NCBI RefSeq assembly: GCF_009795715.1
Contig: NZ_WTCR01000002.1
Span: 124,001 to 188,000 of the forward strand
DNA: 64,000 bases
Reading direction: 5' to 3'
Origin: Labilibaculum euxinicum
GTDB lineage: Bacteria > Bacteroidota > Bacteroidia > Bacteroidales > Marinifilaceae
Both the position numbers and the translations under genes were made by a program. Of this stretch, positions 43,537 through 55,704 are shown in pieces (positions within the stretch are counted from its first letter, which is position 1; the number at the start of each line of letters is the position of its first letter). The notes under the pieces are model-generated. The model ran no database searches. It was not told the origin of the DNA and worked only from the letters and a program-made list of their open reading frames with translations.

Positions 43537-43782
43537 CTATCTTTTGTGATGTATCTCATAAGTTTTTTTCTCCACTTCACTATTCGATACCCCAATTTTG
43601 AAAACTATTGCAAAGCCTATTAAAAATATGAGTAAAGTGATCGCGAAATTTCGCCATGTTTTAGAGCTGCTATCGTAGGGGCCAGCCATTTCATCTGATA
43701 GTTTTCCTTTACAACCTTTAAAAAGCCAAACAACAAAGGCTCCAATAAATTGGACTAAAAAATCAAAAAACAGATCGCGCAT
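43537..43782 (-). CDS. Small hypothetical membrane protein
   Basis: An 81-residue protein with two likely transmembrane helices ('FLVQFIGAFVVWLFKG' and 'NFAITLLIFLIGFAIVFKIGV') joined by a polar loop, with a charged C-terminus. I do not recognise a family. It lies 23 bp downstream of another small membrane protein gene on the same strand, so they may form an operon. The ATG at 43782 is the only sensible start. Confidence 0.55.
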   Translation of the reverse strand: MRDLFFDFLVQFIGAFVVWLFKGCKGKLSDEMAGPYDSSSKTWRNFAITLLIFLIGFAIVFKIGVSNSEVEKKTYEIHHKR

Positions 43783-43805
43783 TGGGGTGTTTATATTTAT
43801 TGAGA

Positions 43806-44342
43806 CTAATTGATTTCCATGTTAGATATACTTTCTTCTATTGCAGCATTTTGTACTTTGTCCGATGTAATTTCCAAATACAAATCGTTGAATAGATACA
43901 AAAGGAATACAGTCAGCAGGTTTAAATAGATGTAATACTCTTTATCCGAAACATTCAACATGATTGTAAATGTTGATGTTATTCCAAGATCGAAATTGAA
44001 AAGAAAACCTTCTGTAAAATTAAAGCCAACATTAAATTTTGCTCCCGATACAAAGAAATACTTGTAGCCACCAAAAGCTATACTTACTAGTTGTAATATC
44101 TGCGATACCATAGAAACGATTATTCCTGACCTGTACTCTTTTTTTAATAGTAAAGTTCCTGCTTTTAGTGAAAGTAAGTACAGTCCTATTGCAATAAATA
44201 AGATAAGGAGTAAGGGGCCGTTAATAGTTCCAGTTCGGAATAGTAAGACGGCAATTATATAGAATCCCATGATTGCACCAATAATTTGGTAAATGCCGAG
44301 GATTAAAAGAGTTATTTCTGCAGATTTAATTCTGATTTTCAT
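43806..44342 (-). CDS. Hypothetical membrane protein
   Basis: A 178-residue protein with four to five hydrophobic segments ('ITLLILGIYQIIGAIMGFYIIAVLLF', 'GPLLLILFIAIGLYLLSL', 'GIIVSMVSQILQLVSIAFGGY', 'IYLNLLTVFLLYLFNDLYL') and a short acidic tail. No family recognised. Located upstream of the 81-aa membrane protein and downstream of a GNAT gene, all on the minus strand. Confidence 0.7.
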   Translation of the reverse strand: MKIRIKSAEITLLILGIYQIIGAIMGFYIIAVLLFRTGTINGPLLLILFIAIGLYLLSLKAGTLLLKKEYRSGIIVSMVSQILQLVSIAFGGYKYFFVSGAKFNVGFNFTEGFLFNFDLGITSTFTIMLNVSDKEYYIYLNLLTVFLLYLFNDLYLEITSDKVQNAAIEESISNMEIN

Positions 44343-44415
44343 AGGTTAATTTGTTGGGTGTTAAGAGTTGTATTTTATTCCTGTCTCAAAGCATTTTTTT
44401 TTGATTTTAGCTGAC

Positions 44416-45270
44416 TTACAATTCCATTATCATTTCAAACTGTTTCCCGCTAACTAAAATTGAGTTTGATTTAAGAAACTCCGTAATCGACCCGCACTCT
44501 ATTTCCGCATTGATGCATTTTATGGAGTTGTGTTGATTCAATTTCACCATTTCTTTAAGAAGCAGGCTGCCAATGCCTTTTCGTCTGTGTATTGGTTCAA
44601 CAGCAATTTGGGTAATGTCGCCCGATTTAGCTTCAAAAATACCATAAGCCAATAGTTGCTCTTCCTTAAATACTCCCAGTAGAGTAAAATTATCCGGTTT
44701 TCTTGATATGGCTTCGAAACTATTTTGCCAGGATGGTATGAAGTCGCAGAATGAACTCTGTTTTTCGGCTTGCGATAAATCGATTGGCTTAAAAGCATAG
44801 GCAGGATTTAATTTCATGGAATCAACTTTTATGTCCTCATTTTTCTGAACGAAATAGTTGAACTCACGGCTCACGCAAAAGCCCAGCTTTTTATATACTG
44901 ATATTGCTTTTGTATTGTGCTGCAATACCTCCAGCAAGTACTGAAAAATACCCGCCTCTTTTAAAAATGGAATGGAGTAGTTGAATATTTTGCCGGCCAA
45001 TCCTTGTCCCCGATATTCTTTGACAGTTCCGGTTCCGGTATCGTAGGCCATTTTAGTTCCGTTAAAAGAACCGATTCCATTGCAGGTAAAAGCTACCAAT
45101 TTATTGTCATCAAATGCGCCAAAAGATAGTTCGGGAAGGAATCCTCTGCGGTGCAGCATGGTTTTTAATTCCTCACTGTCTAATTGTATTTCATAATCGT
45201 TAAATGCCTGGCTAAAAGCTTCGAAAAGCTCAGGAAAACGAATTCCTGCCAAAGATTTTATTGTAATCAT
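44416..45270 (-). CDS. Tandem GNAT-family N-acetyltransferase
   Basis: A 284-residue protein made of two GNAT domains. Domain 1 (~1-140) has the acetyl-CoA motif A 'AYDTGTGTVKEYRGQGLAGKIFNYSIPFLKEAG' and 'AISVYKKLGFCV'. Domain 2 (~150-284) has 'ITQIAVEPIHRRKGIGSLLLKEMVKLN'. The family acetylates amino groups of small molecules or proteins using acetyl-CoA. The second domain ends early and lacks a clear motif B, so only one of the two may be active. The substrate is unknown. Confidence 0.87.
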   Translation of the reverse strand: MITIKSLAGIRFPELFEAFSQAFNDYEIQLDSEELKTMLHRRGFLPELSFGAFDDNKLVAFTCNGIGSFNGTKMAYDTGTGTVKEYRGQGLAGKIFNYSIPFLKEAGIFQYLLEVLQHNTKAISVYKKLGFCVSREFNYFVQKNEDIKVDSMKLNPAYAFKPIDLSQAEKQSSFCDFIPSWQNSFEAISRKPDNFTLLGVFKEEQLLAYGIFEAKSGDITQIAVEPIHRRKGIGSLLLKEMVKLNQHNSIKCINAEIECGSITEFLKSNSILVSGKQFEMIMEL

Positions 45271-45485
45271 GATCAGCTAACTTGTTTTAAATGAAGTGTG
45301 ATTTCGAATTTATCAAAAGCTCTCTGATAAACAAAACGTGCAGTATAATTAATTGGTAAAATGGCTTGGTTGTTTCTAATTTGGATTTGTTATGAATATC
45401 TATTTAAAGGATTGGATGTTATTTTCTATTGTACAAAGTGATAAAAAGCTGTAACTTAAGTTTTATTCACCTAAAACTGGTTGTT

Positions 45486-46268
45486 ATGAAAAAAATACTA
45501 CTATTTGTTATTATGGTATTGTTTTGCGGTGCAGGTATTGCACAGCAAGAGCGGTTTCTGGTTTTTGAATTCATGAAAGTTCCCAACGATCAGGAAACGA
45601 ATTATTGGGAGACAGAAACTTTTTGGGAAAAAATACATGCTGAACGCCTTAAAAGCGGAGAAATTAAAGGTTGGGATTTATGGTCATTAAAACCTGGTGG
45701 AACAGAGCAGGGCTATCAGTATGTAACGGTGACTATTTATGACGATCCGGTAAAAGCTTTATCGGATGGAGATGTGTGGAGTGCAGCAAAAAAAGCTTAT
45801 CCTGCCATGTCGGATGAGGAATTAAGGAAAGCATTGCAGAATGGTGAGAAATCAAGAGAACTTAGTAAAAGAATGTTTTTAAAAGTAATTAAGACCACGG
45901 ACGATAATTTTAAAATGGATTTAGGAACTGTTATGCGAATGAATTTTATGGAGGCTGCCAAAGGTAAAACAGATGAGTATGAGAAGGCTGAGATAAATCT
46001 TTTTCTTCCAATGCATCAGGAAAGAGTAGAAGCCGGAAGTATGAGCCATTGGGCTTTGGCAAGAGTACTGATGCCTTCGGGCAGTAAAGTTCCGACTACT
46101 CATATGACTTTTGATATGTTTAAAGATTATCTTCATTATTTTGATGCCTATGGCCGTAATGAAGTATTTAATGTTGATGCCGAAACTCAAATGAAAATAG
46201 ATGAAGCAGTAAAAACAAGAGATTTGAATTGGACTTATTTGGGAACCTTGAAGAAAACTGTAAAATAG
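45486..46268 (+). CDS. Exported protein with two similar alpha/beta-barrel-like repeats
   Basis: A 260-residue protein from ATG 45486, which opens with a signal peptide (MKKILLFVIMVLFCGAGIAQQ). A TTG at 45429 would add 19 residues in front and is less likely. The mature part is an internal duplication: 'FEFMKVPNDQETNYWETETFWEKIHAERLKSGEIKGWDLWSLKPGG' and 'VMRMNFMEAAKGKTDEYEKAEINLFLPMHQERVEAGSMSHWALARVLMPSG' align along their length (M/FM-V/EA, Y-E, W/FLP, ER-K/EAG, W). This suggests a dimeric alpha-beta-barrel (ferredoxin-like) pair. The location is periplasmic; function unknown. Confidence 0.75.
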   Translation: MKKILLFVIMVLFCGAGIAQQERFLVFEFMKVPNDQETNYWETETFWEKIHAERLKSGEIKGWDLWSLKPGGTEQGYQYVTVTIYDDPVKALSDGDVWSAAKKAYPAMSDEELRKALQNGEKSRELSKRMFLKVIKTTDDNFKMDLGTVMRMNFMEAAKGKTDEYEKAEINLFLPMHQERVEAGSMSHWALARVLMPSGSKVPTTHMTFDMFKDYLHYFDAYGRNEVFNVDAETQMKIDEAVKTRDLNWTYLGTLKKTVK

Positions 46269-46285
46269 ACGATTGTGCCATTAAT

Positions 46286-46319
46286 AAAAGAGGATAAGAT
46301 TGCTTTCTTATCCTCTTTT
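46286..46319. terminator. Rho-independent terminator between convergent genes
   Basis: A 14-bp stem (46286-46299 with 46306-46319) with a 6-nt loop and A/T flanks usable in both directions. Confidence 0.88.
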
Positions 46320-46360
46320 GTGTGATCAAAATTACTCGTGAACTAAAATTGTTTTCATCT

Positions 46361-46936
46361 TTAATTTGTATTCATTATTACATACCAGTCCCATTCGTTT
46401 GGATCTCCAGCACCAACACTGGGAGTGTAACGAAAAACACCGATTTTTTTACCACTTTTAAGATATCTTGATACAATTGATAAATGATTAACTGCATTCC
46501 AAATGGAATCAAGTGGATACTCAAGTCCCTCTTCCGGAAAAATGATTTGAAATTCATCATCATCAGGTTTTTCAACCGGAGTATTCAAAGTGGCAAACTG
46601 TGAAGGATAATAGAACCATTTTGGGAATTTTAAATGTCCGGTTCCATCCCAAACTATCGAACCATTAAAAATTACCTCATGGCCTGGTTCATAAAATAAA
46701 CTGATATTTCCAAAATCTCCCGGAGGATCGTAATCTACACCAATAGGAATAGTATCAGCATCTGAATATTCAGCATGCAGAAAGAGCTCCGTACCTTGCT
46801 CAAATTCGTAACTGGTGTAGTCAACCTGCAGCAGCAATATGCTCTGCTTGTGTTCGCGAATGTAAACATAGTCCGAATCGTCTAAACAGCCCGTCATCAA
46901 ACCAAGTAATACAAAAAACATCCATCTCTTCATCAT
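46361..46936 (-). CDS. Hypothetical lipoprotein
   Basis: A 191-residue protein from ATG 46936, where a lipoprotein signal peptide begins ('MMKRWMFFVLLGLMTGCLDD', lipobox LMTGC). A GTG at 46969 would add 11 residues before it. The mature part is acidic and mostly beta, with 'DSIWNAVNHLSIVSRYLKSGKKIGVFRYTPS' near the end. No family recognised. Probably an outer- or inner-membrane-anchored periplasmic protein. Confidence 0.7.
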   Translation of the reverse strand: MMKRWMFFVLLGLMTGCLDDSDYVYIREHKQSILLLQVDYTSYEFEQGTELFLHAEYSDADTIPIGVDYDPPGDFGNISLFYEPGHEVIFNGSIVWDGTGHLKFPKWFYYPSQFATLNTPVEKPDDDEFQIIFPEEGLEYPLDSIWNAVNHLSIVSRYLKSGKKIGVFRYTPSVGAGDPNEWDWYVIMNTN

Positions 46937-47061
46937 TACAAATTTTAAAATTATCAGTCTAATTGCCACAAAAATAATGCCTTAGTGTATTCATGTGTAC
47001 TGCAATTTAGGCTCATTTTTTTTAATGATGAAGAGATTTGGACTTTCTTGCTTTCAGTATA

Positions 47062-47487
47062 TTAATATTTTACGCTCAGCTCAAGCACACTTCTTGTTTT
47101 AAGACCAAACAATGGTCTTAGAAAACCAATTCTCTTAATAAGCAATTCGTACAGAGAAAAAGATCCTACCGTTGTAAAGGCGATAACCATAACGAATTTT
47201 GCGAAAACCGGCATCTCAAGAGGCAAAATAAGAACTGCAGCCAGAAACATAAATGCCATGTGTAAAATATAGATAGGATAGGCTGCCTGACTTAGGTAGC
47301 TAAGTGCTTTACTTGGTTTGTTCAGGTATTTACAGGCAAAACCGAATACCGCAAAAATCCAGATGTTCGATTCAATGGATAGTAAGTAATTGGGTGTTTT
47401 AAGATCAAATGCCAACAGACGAACAAGATACAGGCCAAATGCAATGCTTACAAGTAACCGTCTCCATTTTAGTATGGTATTGTCTAT
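47062..47487 (-). pseudogene. Acyltransferase (Acyl_transf_3-like), C-terminal remnant
   Basis: The minus-strand frame from 47487 to 47062 encodes ~140 residues matching the last four helices of membrane-bound acyltransferase-3 family proteins ('ESNIWIFAVFGFACKYLNKPSKALSYLSQAAYPIYILHM', 'LYELLIKRIGFLRPLFGLK'). The N-terminal ~two thirds, with the catalytic His, is absent: a TAG at 47488-47490 closes the frame. A TTG at 47415 could be taken as a start, but homologous-looking sequence continues upstream of it. The gene is broken exactly where a second gene remnant begins. Confidence 0.75.
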
Positions 47488-47491
47488 CTAG

Positions 47492-47788
47492 CAAAATGCA
47501 AGTTTAGCCGTTTATTATGCACAAAAAGGCGATACAAAAAAAGCGATTGAACATTTGGAATTGTTTTCGAAAGGGAATAACTACCAATATTGGTTTCTTC
47601 TTTTCTTCGAAATAGACCCATTGGTTGATAATATTAAAGACCTTCCCGAATTTAAAAAAAGTATGAAGAGACTTAAATCTACCTTCTGGAAAGACCATAA
47701 GAAAATTAAGCTTTCTCTTGAAAAGAAGGAGTTGCTTTTAATACCAGTTTTTATTAGTTGTTTTACTCCTTTAAACAACAATGCTTAA
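47492..47788 (+). pseudogene. C-terminal remnant of a TPR-type protein
   Basis: The plus-strand frame after a TAG at 47489 encodes ~98 residues: 'LAVYYAQKGDTKKAIEHLELFSKGNNYQYWFLLFFEIDPL' looks like the end of a tetratricopeptide/helix-rich regulatory protein as found in Bacteroidota (TPR followed by 'DPLVDNIKDLPEFKK'). No signal or start precedes it, since the 5' part is missing. It abuts the acyltransferase remnant within a few bases, and a 13-bp hairpin (47778-47815) overlaps its end. Confidence 0.65.
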
Positions 47789-47815
47789 ACCGATTAAAAT
47801 CAGTTTAAGCATTGT
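47778..47815. terminator. Hairpin between TPR remnant and GH2 gene
   Basis: A 13-bp perfect stem (47778-47790 with 47803-47815). No strong U-run on either side, but it separates convergent units and is probably a terminator. Confidence 0.6.
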
Positions 47816-47839
47816 GTGTTATTGGTAATCCGGTGTTGA

Positions 47840-50983
<3,144 letters not shown>

Positions 50984-51013
50984 TCAACTAAATAGGAATA
51001 TGATAGCTTCCAA

Positions 51014-51049
51014 TACTTACCTGTGGTGGCTGGTAAGTACGCAAAAGTA
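51014..51049 (-). promoter_or_regulatory. Promoter and inverted repeat of the GH2 gene
   Basis: On the minus strand TACTTTTG (51042-51049) matches TAnnTTTG. Just downstream, 51014-51021 and 51032-51039 form an 8-bp perfect inverted repeat (TACTTACC / GGTAAGTA) around the expected start, a possible operator. Confidence 0.45.
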
Positions 51050-51157
51050 AGCCGTTCCGAATTTATTAAAAACGTCAGGATAAACAAAATAATAAAGACG
51101 CTAAAACACCAGAGACTGATTATTAAATACCATTTGTATTTAGTTTTGTATCTGCTT

Positions 51158-52468
51158 TTACTGCAATTGAGGATTTCTCGCTTTAATTGAGAAAATCAGT
51201 AAAATAATAGCATAGGTGACTCCAGCGTATCCTGCTATGCTATAGCTTCCGGTTAATGTGAATATTCTACTGAAGAAAAGGGGTGCCATTGCACTTGAAA
51301 ATACAACTAAGGACATTGATAATCCGCTAATCGCACCCAAATGTTTTCGCCCGTAAAAGCGAGGCCAGGTAATTGCTACTAAAACTGAATACAGGCCGCC
51401 CATAATACCATTTCCCAGTATTAATACATAGTAGCCAATTTCAGATCCTAAAATTGCAATCCCTAAACTTGATAACAAACATCCAAGTAGAAAAATAATC
51501 AGAAGCTTTTGCATTTTTATGTAATCACTTAGAAGATTACCTAAAATTGCAGAAACAATAGAAATGATGGAAGCAGGAACAAATACACTTAAAGCTTTTT
51601 GTTCCGAATATCCACATGATTCGAAGATAGATATGACATTAAAGGTAAAACCGGTAATGAAAAATGCATTAAAACTTAAGCCAAAAGTAAACAGCCAAAA
51701 TACCCATGTGTTTCGTGCTTCTTTTAGAGTATATTGTTTTTTAGTTTGAAATGTAGGATTGCTTTTGTGTTTTGGCTCAATAATTTTTCCATCAGGAATT
51801 AAACCACATTCTTCAGGATTATCCCGGTAAAAGATAAATGCGAAAATAACAAACAGAAAAGTAAGTACTGCCAAAATCTGGTAGGTAATACTCCAGTTAA
51901 AGCGGGTAATAAGCAGTGCTATAAAAAGTGGAGATACGGCAAATCCAAAAGATTGAATCGCACTGGAAAGACTATTTGCCAATCCTCTTCGCTGGTCGAA
52001 CCATTTCATGATCAGGTTTCGTGAGGCCAAGGTTAGTACTCCTTGTCCCGAGAAGCGTAAGAAGAAAAACAATAGAGAGATCAGAATAAATGAAGCTGTT
52101 GAGAACTCGATGCTGACAAAGTTTGATAACGACCCTGATAAAAGATCAGAATAGGAAAATAGTATTAATGTTACGGCTAATCCTAAGGCAGCGATCATTG
52201 CTGTGAAGCGGGCACCAAATTTATCGTAAATTTTACCTGCATATGTTAAGAAAAGAGAACTTGCCACAGTACCTATCAAATAGGCTGAACTCAATGCATC
52301 ACGACTTAATTTCAACGAATCGATTAAGTAATTGGTAAATACCGAAACGCCCATTGTTTGCCCGGGAATACTACTGATTATACCAATGGTACCTGCAATC
52401 ATACAAATCCATCCGTAAAAAAACGGGATTTTTGCCGGAGCAAACGGGAAGTTCGGATTTCTTTTCAA
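51158..52468 (-). CDS. MFS transporter (MCT/OFA-like)
   Basis: A 436-residue inner-membrane protein with 12 transmembrane segments. The N-terminal 'IPFFYGWICMIAGTIGIISSIPGQTMGVSVFTNYLID' and 'GKIYDKFGARFTAMIAALG' (loop 2-3 motif A) resemble the monocarboxylate/oxalate-formate antiporter branch of the MFS, and 'MKWFDQRRGLANSLSSAIQSFGFAVSPLF' is typical there. It probably carries an organic anion. It lies upstream of the GH2 gene on the same strand with a ~200-bp gap; a link is possible but unproven. Confidence 0.82.
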   Translation of the reverse strand: MKRNPNFPFAPAKIPFFYGWICMIAGTIGIISSIPGQTMGVSVFTNYLIDSLKLSRDALSSAYLIGTVASSLFLTYAGKIYDKFGARFTAMIAALGLAVTLILFSYSDLLSGSLSNFVSIEFSTASFILISLLFFFLRFSGQGVLTLASRNLIMKWFDQRRGLANSLSSAIQSFGFAVSPLFIALLITRFNWSITYQILAVLTFLFVIFAFIFYRDNPEECGLIPDGKIIEPKHKSNPTFQTKKQYTLKEARNTWVFWLFTFGLSFNAFFITGFTFNVISIFESCGYSEQKALSVFVPASIISIVSAILGNLLSDYIKMQKLLIIFLLGCLLSSLGIAILGSEIGYYVLILGNGIMGGLYSVLVAITWPRFYGRKHLGAISGLSMSLVVFSSAMAPLFFSRIFTLTGSYSIAGYAGVTYAIILLIFSIKARNPQLQ

Positions 52469-52626
52469 ACCAATAAATTTAAATAGATATAGTATGTATT
52501 CTTTCTGATAGTAGAGAATACTTTTATGAGGCTGTAAAAATAAGCATTTTGAATTTATATCTTATGTGATCTAATTTAAAATAATATTAAATGTTTCAGT
52601 GATATATGTAAATACCTTTTAATCTT

Positions 52627-54543
52627 TTATTTGTTGTTTGATGTTACCCATTCCAGAACATCACCAAATCGATAATTTTCCAAATAAGCAAAGTGTTTTT
52701 CCTGTTTCAATTTTAAACGGGTGAAAATGGGCGTGTTTATGCCGCATAAAAATTTTGCGAGCAATTCATCAGTTAACAGATCACCAAACTTATTGATGGC
52801 AGTTTCGCACAATTCCATATAATTATACTCAGGCAGACTTTTTAGCTGGTGTGATTTTGCAATTTTCACAGAACCGGAATTGCATACCGAGCAGTGCCCG
52901 CATTTTTCCCATTCGGGATATTCTCCAAAATAGTTGGCCATATTTTTACTGATGCAGGTTTCCGATTCGAACAGACTTAGCATTTCCCGAATTCTGTTGA
53001 CTTCAACTGCTTCTTTCTTTTTAAAACTGTCGTAAAGTTCTTGCGCCACAGTATCGATATCAAAATCCGGATTTGTTACGGCAAAAACATCTACCATTAG
53101 TTTTGCTTCCAAATTGATTAATTCCTTCGAATCAAAATATTCCAAAGCAGAAACAATTCTATTTCTATCTGTCGAATAATTTTGGCAGATGGTGTCGAAG
53201 TTTACTGTGATCCATTTTCTGGCTTTTTCAGAATGATCGAAAATTGCCTGAATAAATTTCTTTCGTTCTCCTTGGAACTTTTCCACGATACTTTTTTCAT
53301 CATTGTTTAGGCTAAACCGATAGTCTGCAAAGTAACTGTACTGAGGTTTTATAATTCCTCGTATCTCCATGTAAACCAGTAGGGTTTTGATTGGAAGAAT
53401 ACGTATGTTACTATGTGCAGGAAGTGTATTTAACTTGACTTCCCAGCTTGTTTTAGCCTTTTTTATACGGCTGAGAATTTCTTTTATGCCTGATAGGGCA
53501 GGAGTATCTCCAAATATGAAATTCTCAAGCACATTCACATTGTCATGATTTGCCAAAACAATACAATCTGATTTTTTACCATCGCGGCCTGCCCGTCCAA
53601 TTTCCTGAGAATAATTTTCTGTCGATTTTGGAAGATCGTAATGAATTACATAACGAATGTTCGATTTATCGATTCCCATTCCAAAAGCAATTGTTGCAAC
53701 CACACAATTTACTTGATCTGCCATAAATTGATTTTGGATTTCTTCACGGTCTTCACTTTTCAATCCTGCATGATATGCTTTGACCGTTATTCCTTTAGAG
53801 GATAATATACCTGCAACCACCTCTGCTGTTTTTTGCTGTGTTACATACACAATTCCACATTCATTTTTTCGGGGAAGCAGTAATGAAAGTAATTTATTGT
53901 TTTTTTCAGATTGAATAACCGGAACAACGTTTACATCTAAGTTTGATCGGTAAAATCCTGTAACTGTTACGTTCTCTTTGGCAATGGCAAACTTTTTAGT
54001 CATGTCTTCAATAACCTTGGGAGTTGCAGTTGCGGTAAGCAAAAGCACTTGTTTGGCACGAAAAGCATCACGATAATCTGGCAGTTTTAAATAATCCGGT
54101 CTGAAATTGTGACCCCATTCTGAGATACAATGAGCTTCATCAATTACCAGTAAGGAGATTGAAATGTCTTTCAGAAATCTGCGAAAGCGTTCATTTTTAA
54201 AACGCTCGACTGATATCATTAAAATTTTGTGTTGTTTGGCACGGATGCCATTCATGATATCCTGTTCTTCCTCTTTCAAGAGAGATGAATCGATTCGGAC
54301 TGCAGATATATTTTTCGATTGCAGAAAATCTATTTGATCTTTTATTAAAGCCAATAAAGGGGAAACCACCACTGTAAGTTCCGGAAGTTGGAGAGCGGGA
54401 AGTTGGTAACAAAGAGATTTCCCCGATCCGGTTGGGAAAATAGCTATTGCTGATTTTCCTTCCAGTATGGTAGAAATAACCTCTTTTTGTCCTGGTTTAA
54501 AATCAGAAAATCCAAAATTGTCTTGTAAAAGATTGTGTAACAT
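52627..54543 (-). CDS. recQ: RecQ-family ATP-dependent DNA helicase
   Basis: A 638-residue superfamily 2 helicase from ATG 54543 (an ATG 54 bp upstream adds an unrelated hydrophobic stretch). The motifs are motif 0 'FGFSDFKPGQKEVI', motif I 'IFPTGSGKSLCYQLPAL', motif II 'LLVIDEAHCISEWGHNFRPDYLKL', motif III 'LLTATATPKV', motif IV-V 'KAYHAGLKSEDREEIQNQFM', 'VVATIAFGMGIDKSNIRYVIHYDLP', and motif VI 'EIGRAGRDGKKSDCIVL'. A zinc-type cluster follows in 'CISKNMANYFGEYPEWEKCGHC'. The C-terminus is a short non-HRDC extension. It unwinds branched DNA in recombination and repair. It may be one of several RecQ paralogues. Confidence 0.9.
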   Translation of the reverse strand: MLHNLLQDNFGFSDFKPGQKEVISTILEGKSAIAIFPTGSGKSLCYQLPALQLPELTVVVSPLLALIKDQIDFLQSKNISAVRIDSSLLKEEEQDIMNGIRAKQHKILMISVERFKNERFRRFLKDISISLLVIDEAHCISEWGHNFRPDYLKLPDYRDAFRAKQVLLLTATATPKVIEDMTKKFAIAKENVTVTGFYRSNLDVNVVPVIQSEKNNKLLSLLLPRKNECGIVYVTQQKTAEVVAGILSSKGITVKAYHAGLKSEDREEIQNQFMADQVNCVVATIAFGMGIDKSNIRYVIHYDLPKSTENYSQEIGRAGRDGKKSDCIVLANHDNVNVLENFIFGDTPALSGIKEILSRIKKAKTSWEVKLNTLPAHSNIRILPIKTLLVYMEIRGIIKPQYSYFADYRFSLNNDEKSIVEKFQGERKKFIQAIFDHSEKARKWITVNFDTICQNYSTDRNRIVSALEYFDSKELINLEAKLMVDVFAVTNPDFDIDTVAQELYDSFKKKEAVEVNRIREMLSLFESETCISKNMANYFGEYPEWEKCGHCSVCNSGSVKIAKSHQLKSLPEYNYMELCETAINKFGDLLTDELLAKFLCGINTPIFTRLKLKQEKHFAYLENYRFGDVLEWVTSNNK

Positions 54544-54619
54544 ATTCTGCAATTGTATATTGAAAAAAAAGTACATGAATACACACAAATTGTGCATTTA
54601 TATCATGGATAAAAGCTCA

Positions 54620-54627
54620 TAGATTTG
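54620..54627 (+). promoter_or_regulatory. -7 promoter motif of the DoxX gene
   Basis: TAGATTTG fits TAnnTTTG, 38 nt upstream of the ATG at 54665. Confidence 0.5.
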
Positions 54628-54664
54628 TAATGAATATCGAAATTAATCAAATAAAAATACATTT

Positions 54665-55063
54665 ATGGAAAATTTAGGAAAACTAATTTTACGACTATCA
54701 GTTGGTGGTTTGATGTTGTTTCATGGAGTGCAGAAATTATTGGATGGTATTGGCGGAGTGAAATTCTTGATTGTTAAAACAGGTTTGCCCGAAATGCTTT
54801 CATACGGAGTTTATCTGGGAGAGTTAATTGCACCACTTCTTTTATTATTAGGCACATACACAAGAGTTTCAGGTTTGATAATTGCCCTGACGATGTTGGT
54901 ATCTATACCAGCAGCTTACCCCGATGGTATTTTTCATTTGAATGAATACGGAGGCTTGGCAATTGAATTAAATGCAATGTATTTATTTGGAGGGCTTGCT
55001 GTAATGTTTTTAGGATCAGGCAAATATAAACTAATTAAGCAAAATGGATTTTGGAAAGAATAA
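54665..55063 (+). CDS. DoxX family membrane protein
   Basis: A 132-residue inner-membrane protein with four hydrophobic helices and the DoxX pattern 'LGKLILRLSVGGLMLFHGVQKLLDGIGGVKFL', 'YLGELIAPLLLLLGTYTRVSGLIIALTMLV', 'EYGGLAIELNAMYLFGGLAVMFLGSGKY'. The family is linked to thiol/oxidative stress and respiratory electron transfer, but has no firm biochemical role. It lies next to an OhrR-like regulator gene, separated by a strong hairpin terminator, consistent with a redox-stress setting. Confidence 0.9.
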   Translation: MENLGKLILRLSVGGLMLFHGVQKLLDGIGGVKFLIVKTGLPEMLSYGVYLGELIAPLLLLLGTYTRVSGLIIALTMLVSIPAAYPDGIFHLNEYGGLAIELNAMYLFGGLAVMFLGSGKYKLIKQNGFWKE

Positions 55064-55080
55064 ACTAAATTGGTGAATCA

Positions 55081-55124
55081 AAAAATATAAGCTTGTATAT
55101 TCAGACATACAAGCTTATATTTTT
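55081..55124. terminator. Terminator hairpin after the DoxX gene
   Basis: An 18-bp perfect stem (55081-55098 with 55107-55124) with A and T flanks, between DoxX and the OhrR-like gene. Confidence 0.85.
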
Positions 55125-55179
55125 TGATCTTAACAGACAATTTCGTTAATTTGCATCGCAAGCGACATAAATAAGAAAT

Positions 55180-55629
55180 ATGGACAATTTAGCTAACAAA
55201 GAGTTCAATCCTCTCAAACTTGAGAATCAATTATGCTTTACTATATATGCGGCCTCGCGGCTCATGACAAGACAATATCAGCCTTATCTTGATCAGCTTG
55301 GGATTACCTATCCTCAGTATTTGGTTTTTTTGGTTTTATGGGAGAAAGACGGGATTGGTGTTAACGAAATTGGATGCAAATTGTATTTGAATACCAATAC
55401 ATTAACGCCGCTTTTGAAACGAATGGAACAGCTTTCTTTTATTAAAAGAACAAAGTGTTGCCAAGATGAAAGAAAGGTTCGCATTTATCTTTCAGAAAAA
55501 GGAAAAAACCTAAAAGAAGAAGCTAAAAATATTCCCTTGGAAATGGCAAAATCACTTAACTGCAGTGTTGAGAAAGCAATGTGTTTGAAAAATGAATTGG
55601 AAATATTAATTAATCAAATGCTTAAATAG
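55180..55629 (+). CDS. MarR/OhrR-type redox-sensing regulator
   Basis: A 149-residue MarR-family winged-helix protein. 'LENQLCFTIYAASRLMTRQYQPYLDQLGITYPQYLVFLVLWEKDG' contains the OhrR hallmark: a reactive Cys (Cys20) in 'LCFTIYAASR', with the tyrosine of 'TYPQY' that hydrogen-bonds it. The DNA-binding part is 'VNEIGCKLYLNTNTLTPLLKRMEQLSFIKRTK'. Extra cysteines in 'RTKCCQDERKVRI' and near the C-terminus are unusual and could be part of a two-Cys OhrR mechanism. It probably represses a peroxide- or electrophile-response gene; the nearest candidates are the DoxX gene behind it and the MATE-glutathione pair ahead. Confidence 0.85.
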   Translation: MDNLANKEFNPLKLENQLCFTIYAASRLMTRQYQPYLDQLGITYPQYLVFLVLWEKDGIGVNEIGCKLYLNTNTLTPLLKRMEQLSFIKRTKCCQDERKVRIYLSEKGKNLKEEAKNIPLEMAKSLNCSVEKAMCLKNELEILINQMLK

Positions 55630-55704
55630 AGCATGTGTTATCTTGCTAAAATCACATCCGTTTTTGATTCATATCCGTTTGCACTCACACATGAAGTTTA
55701 GTAG

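Noticed and set aside
42609-43623. Several overlapping open frames of 60-158 codons on both strands
   Set aside because: They all run through the four ~235-bp repeats and encode the same peptide fragments in different frames; no start, motif or codon pattern supports genes.
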